From positions 386,501 through 450,500 of the forward strand of contig NZ_CP132312.1 in NCBI RefSeq assembly GCF_030733845.1: a stretch of 64,000 bases of DNA, in the 5' to 3' direction. A program made the position numbers and the translations under genes. This DNA is from Shinella zoogloeoides. Lineage in GTDB: Bacteria; Pseudomonadota; Alphaproteobacteria; Rhizobiales; Rhizobiaceae. The notes under the pieces are model-generated. The model was not told the origin of the DNA and ran no database searches. It saw only the letters and a list, made by a program, of their open reading frames with translations. This document shows, in pieces, positions 63,354-64,000 of the stretch. How positions within the stretch are numbered: position 1 is the first letter of the stretch; each line of letters starts with the position of its first letter.

Positions 63354-64000
63354 CTATCCAAGCATGTGTTGCAGCCCGTCGCCCTGATCGTAATGGTCGT
63401 GCCCGGACGAGATCGGCGTGCTCGTCTCCTGCACGTCGTCGCCGAGCATCGAATTGTCGAGAAACGCGATCGCCTCGTTGACCAGCGCATCGGGGTCGCA
63501 GGCGGCGAGTTCCGGCTGGTCGGTGACCAGTCCCGCCTGAAACAGCGTTTCCTGGGAATATTGCCCGCCGCCGACATAGGTCTTGCCGATGGAATCCAGG
63601 TCGAGGATCGCGGCGTTGTTGATAAGCGCATTGCCGCCGGTAGAAACCGACCAATCTGCACCCGGTTGCGGCGCGACGGCGTTCATGGCGAGCGCGATCT
63701 GGTCGTTGTCGCCCATGATGCTGACCTGCTTGATGTACTGCGTGTTCACCAGGTCGCCGTGCACGTAGAGCACGCGAAGCCCCGCAAGGCCGGCAAAGGC
63801 TGGATCCTGCAGCACCCCGTTCGAAAGCGACATGTTTCCCGCCGCCATGTCCTGCGCCGTGTCCAGGTAGGCGGAGGGCAGGGTGTCGAACCGGTCCGCG
63901 CTGCCGATGTTCTGGATATGGGCATGGTTCCATAGAAGGTTGCCGGAACTTGCGATCGTGCCGGCGCCCGTCGTCGCGAAATTCGAGACCGCGCCCACGA
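63354..64000 (-). CDS. C-terminal part of a large protein, probable type I secretion substrate (cut by window edge)
   Basis: An open frame entering from the right edge and ending with TAG at 63354, 11 bases before the ABC transporter start. About 214 residues are visible. They are rich in Asn, Gly, Asp and Ala with beta-type stretches (NALINNAAILDLDSIGKTY, SIMGDNDQIALAMN) and end in an acidic tail (DNSMLGDDVQETS, SSGHDHYDQGDGLQ), as is common in type I exported proteins that carry a C-terminal signal. No catalytic motif is visible. The substrate role is inferred from its place in the operon and its composition. Confidence 0.7.
   Translation of the reverse strand, partial: VGAVSNFATTGAGTIASSGNLLWNHAHIQNIGSADRFDTLPSAYLDTAQDMAAGNMSLSNGVLQDPAFAGLAGLRVLYVHGDLVNTQYIKQVSIMGDNDQIALAMNAVAPQPGADWSVSTGGNALINNAAILDLDSIGKTYVGGGQYSQETLFQAGLVTDQPELAACDPDALVNEAIAFLDNSMLGDDVQETSTPISSGHDHYDQGDGLQHMLG

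Noticed and set aside
60382..63387. Plus-strand open frame of about 1,000 codons across the type I secretion genes
   Set aside because: Antisense to the HlyD and ABC transporter genes, whose motifs are unmistakable. Its composition (Arg/His/Asp-rich) is typical of high-G+C antisense frames.
1..64000. CRISPR arrays, tRNA or rRNA genes, insertion sequences, prophage or att sites
   Set aside because: No regularly spaced repeats, no cloverleaf-like or rRNA-like sequence, no transposase or integrase domain, and no terminal inverted repeats flanking a gene block were seen on either strand.

Overview
The window is a G+C-rich chromosomal or megaplasmid segment from an alphaproteobacterium, most likely a Rhizobiaceae member (Rhizobium, Agrobacterium, Ensifer or Shinella type). 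The assignment rests on gene content (a two-protein Wzc/CpsD-like EPS apparatus, a PrtD/HlyD secretion pair, a luciferase-type monooxygenase NRPS of the Atu3671 kind), codon usage, and a Rhizobiaceae-style intergenic palindromic repeat near 17.8 kb. No rRNA, tRNA, CRISPR array, transposase or prophage was seen.

Left part (1-12.1 kb): a catabolic island. A LysR regulator, cut by the window edge, is divergent from an NCS2 nucleobase-type permease. Next come the FAD, 2Fe-2S and molybdopterin subunits of a xanthine-dehydrogenase-family hydroxylase and a CobW-type GTPase, joined by 4-base ATGA overlaps and closed by a strong terminator. A second transcription unit holds two sister amidohydrolases (the first lacks the HxH metal motif), a UbiD decarboxylase, a UbiX flavin prenyltransferase and an XdhC maturation factor. 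Together they look like uptake, hydroxylation, hydrolysis and decarboxylation of an N-heteroaromatic compound; the substrate is not known.

12.1-17.6 kb: a bile-acid/sodium-symporter-like transporter divergent from a second LysR regulator, a gamma-glutamyltransferase, and an ABC exporter half-transporter, ending in a textbook terminator.

17.8-45 kb: an exopolysaccharide locus. It begins with a LuxR-type regulator whose receiver domain has lost its phospho-aspartate and a 1-kb AT-rich gap. It contains an OafA-type O-acyltransferase with SGNH domain, a GMC-oxidoreductase/SDR fusion, glycosyltransferases (including a GT4-GT2 fusion), a Wzy/WaaL-like polymerase, a Tat-exported glycosidase-like protein, a Wza-like export protein, a Wzz/Wzc-like protein, a CpsD-like ATPase with a broken Walker A, Gfo/Idh/MocA and epimerase genes (one a fusion), a WbaP/ExoY-type initiating sugar transferase and a WecG/TagA transferase.

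44.9-57 kb: inside the EPS locus sits a small assembly line: a 4'-phosphopantetheinyl transferase, an NRPS with the order formyltransferase - half condensation domain - adenylation domain interrupted by a luciferase-like monooxygenase - carrier, and, divergently, a PKS with the order KS-AT-KR-DH-ACP-TE. A Wzx-type flippase follows directly, so the assembly line is bracketed by polysaccharide genes. This NRPS-PKS/EPS hybrid is the best candidate for an undescribed system in the window.

57-64 kb: the flippase, a VirK/YbjX (DUF535) protein, and a type I secretion operon (HlyD adaptor, PrtD-type ABC transporter) preceded by the 3' end of a gene, probably for the secreted substrate, that runs off the right edge.
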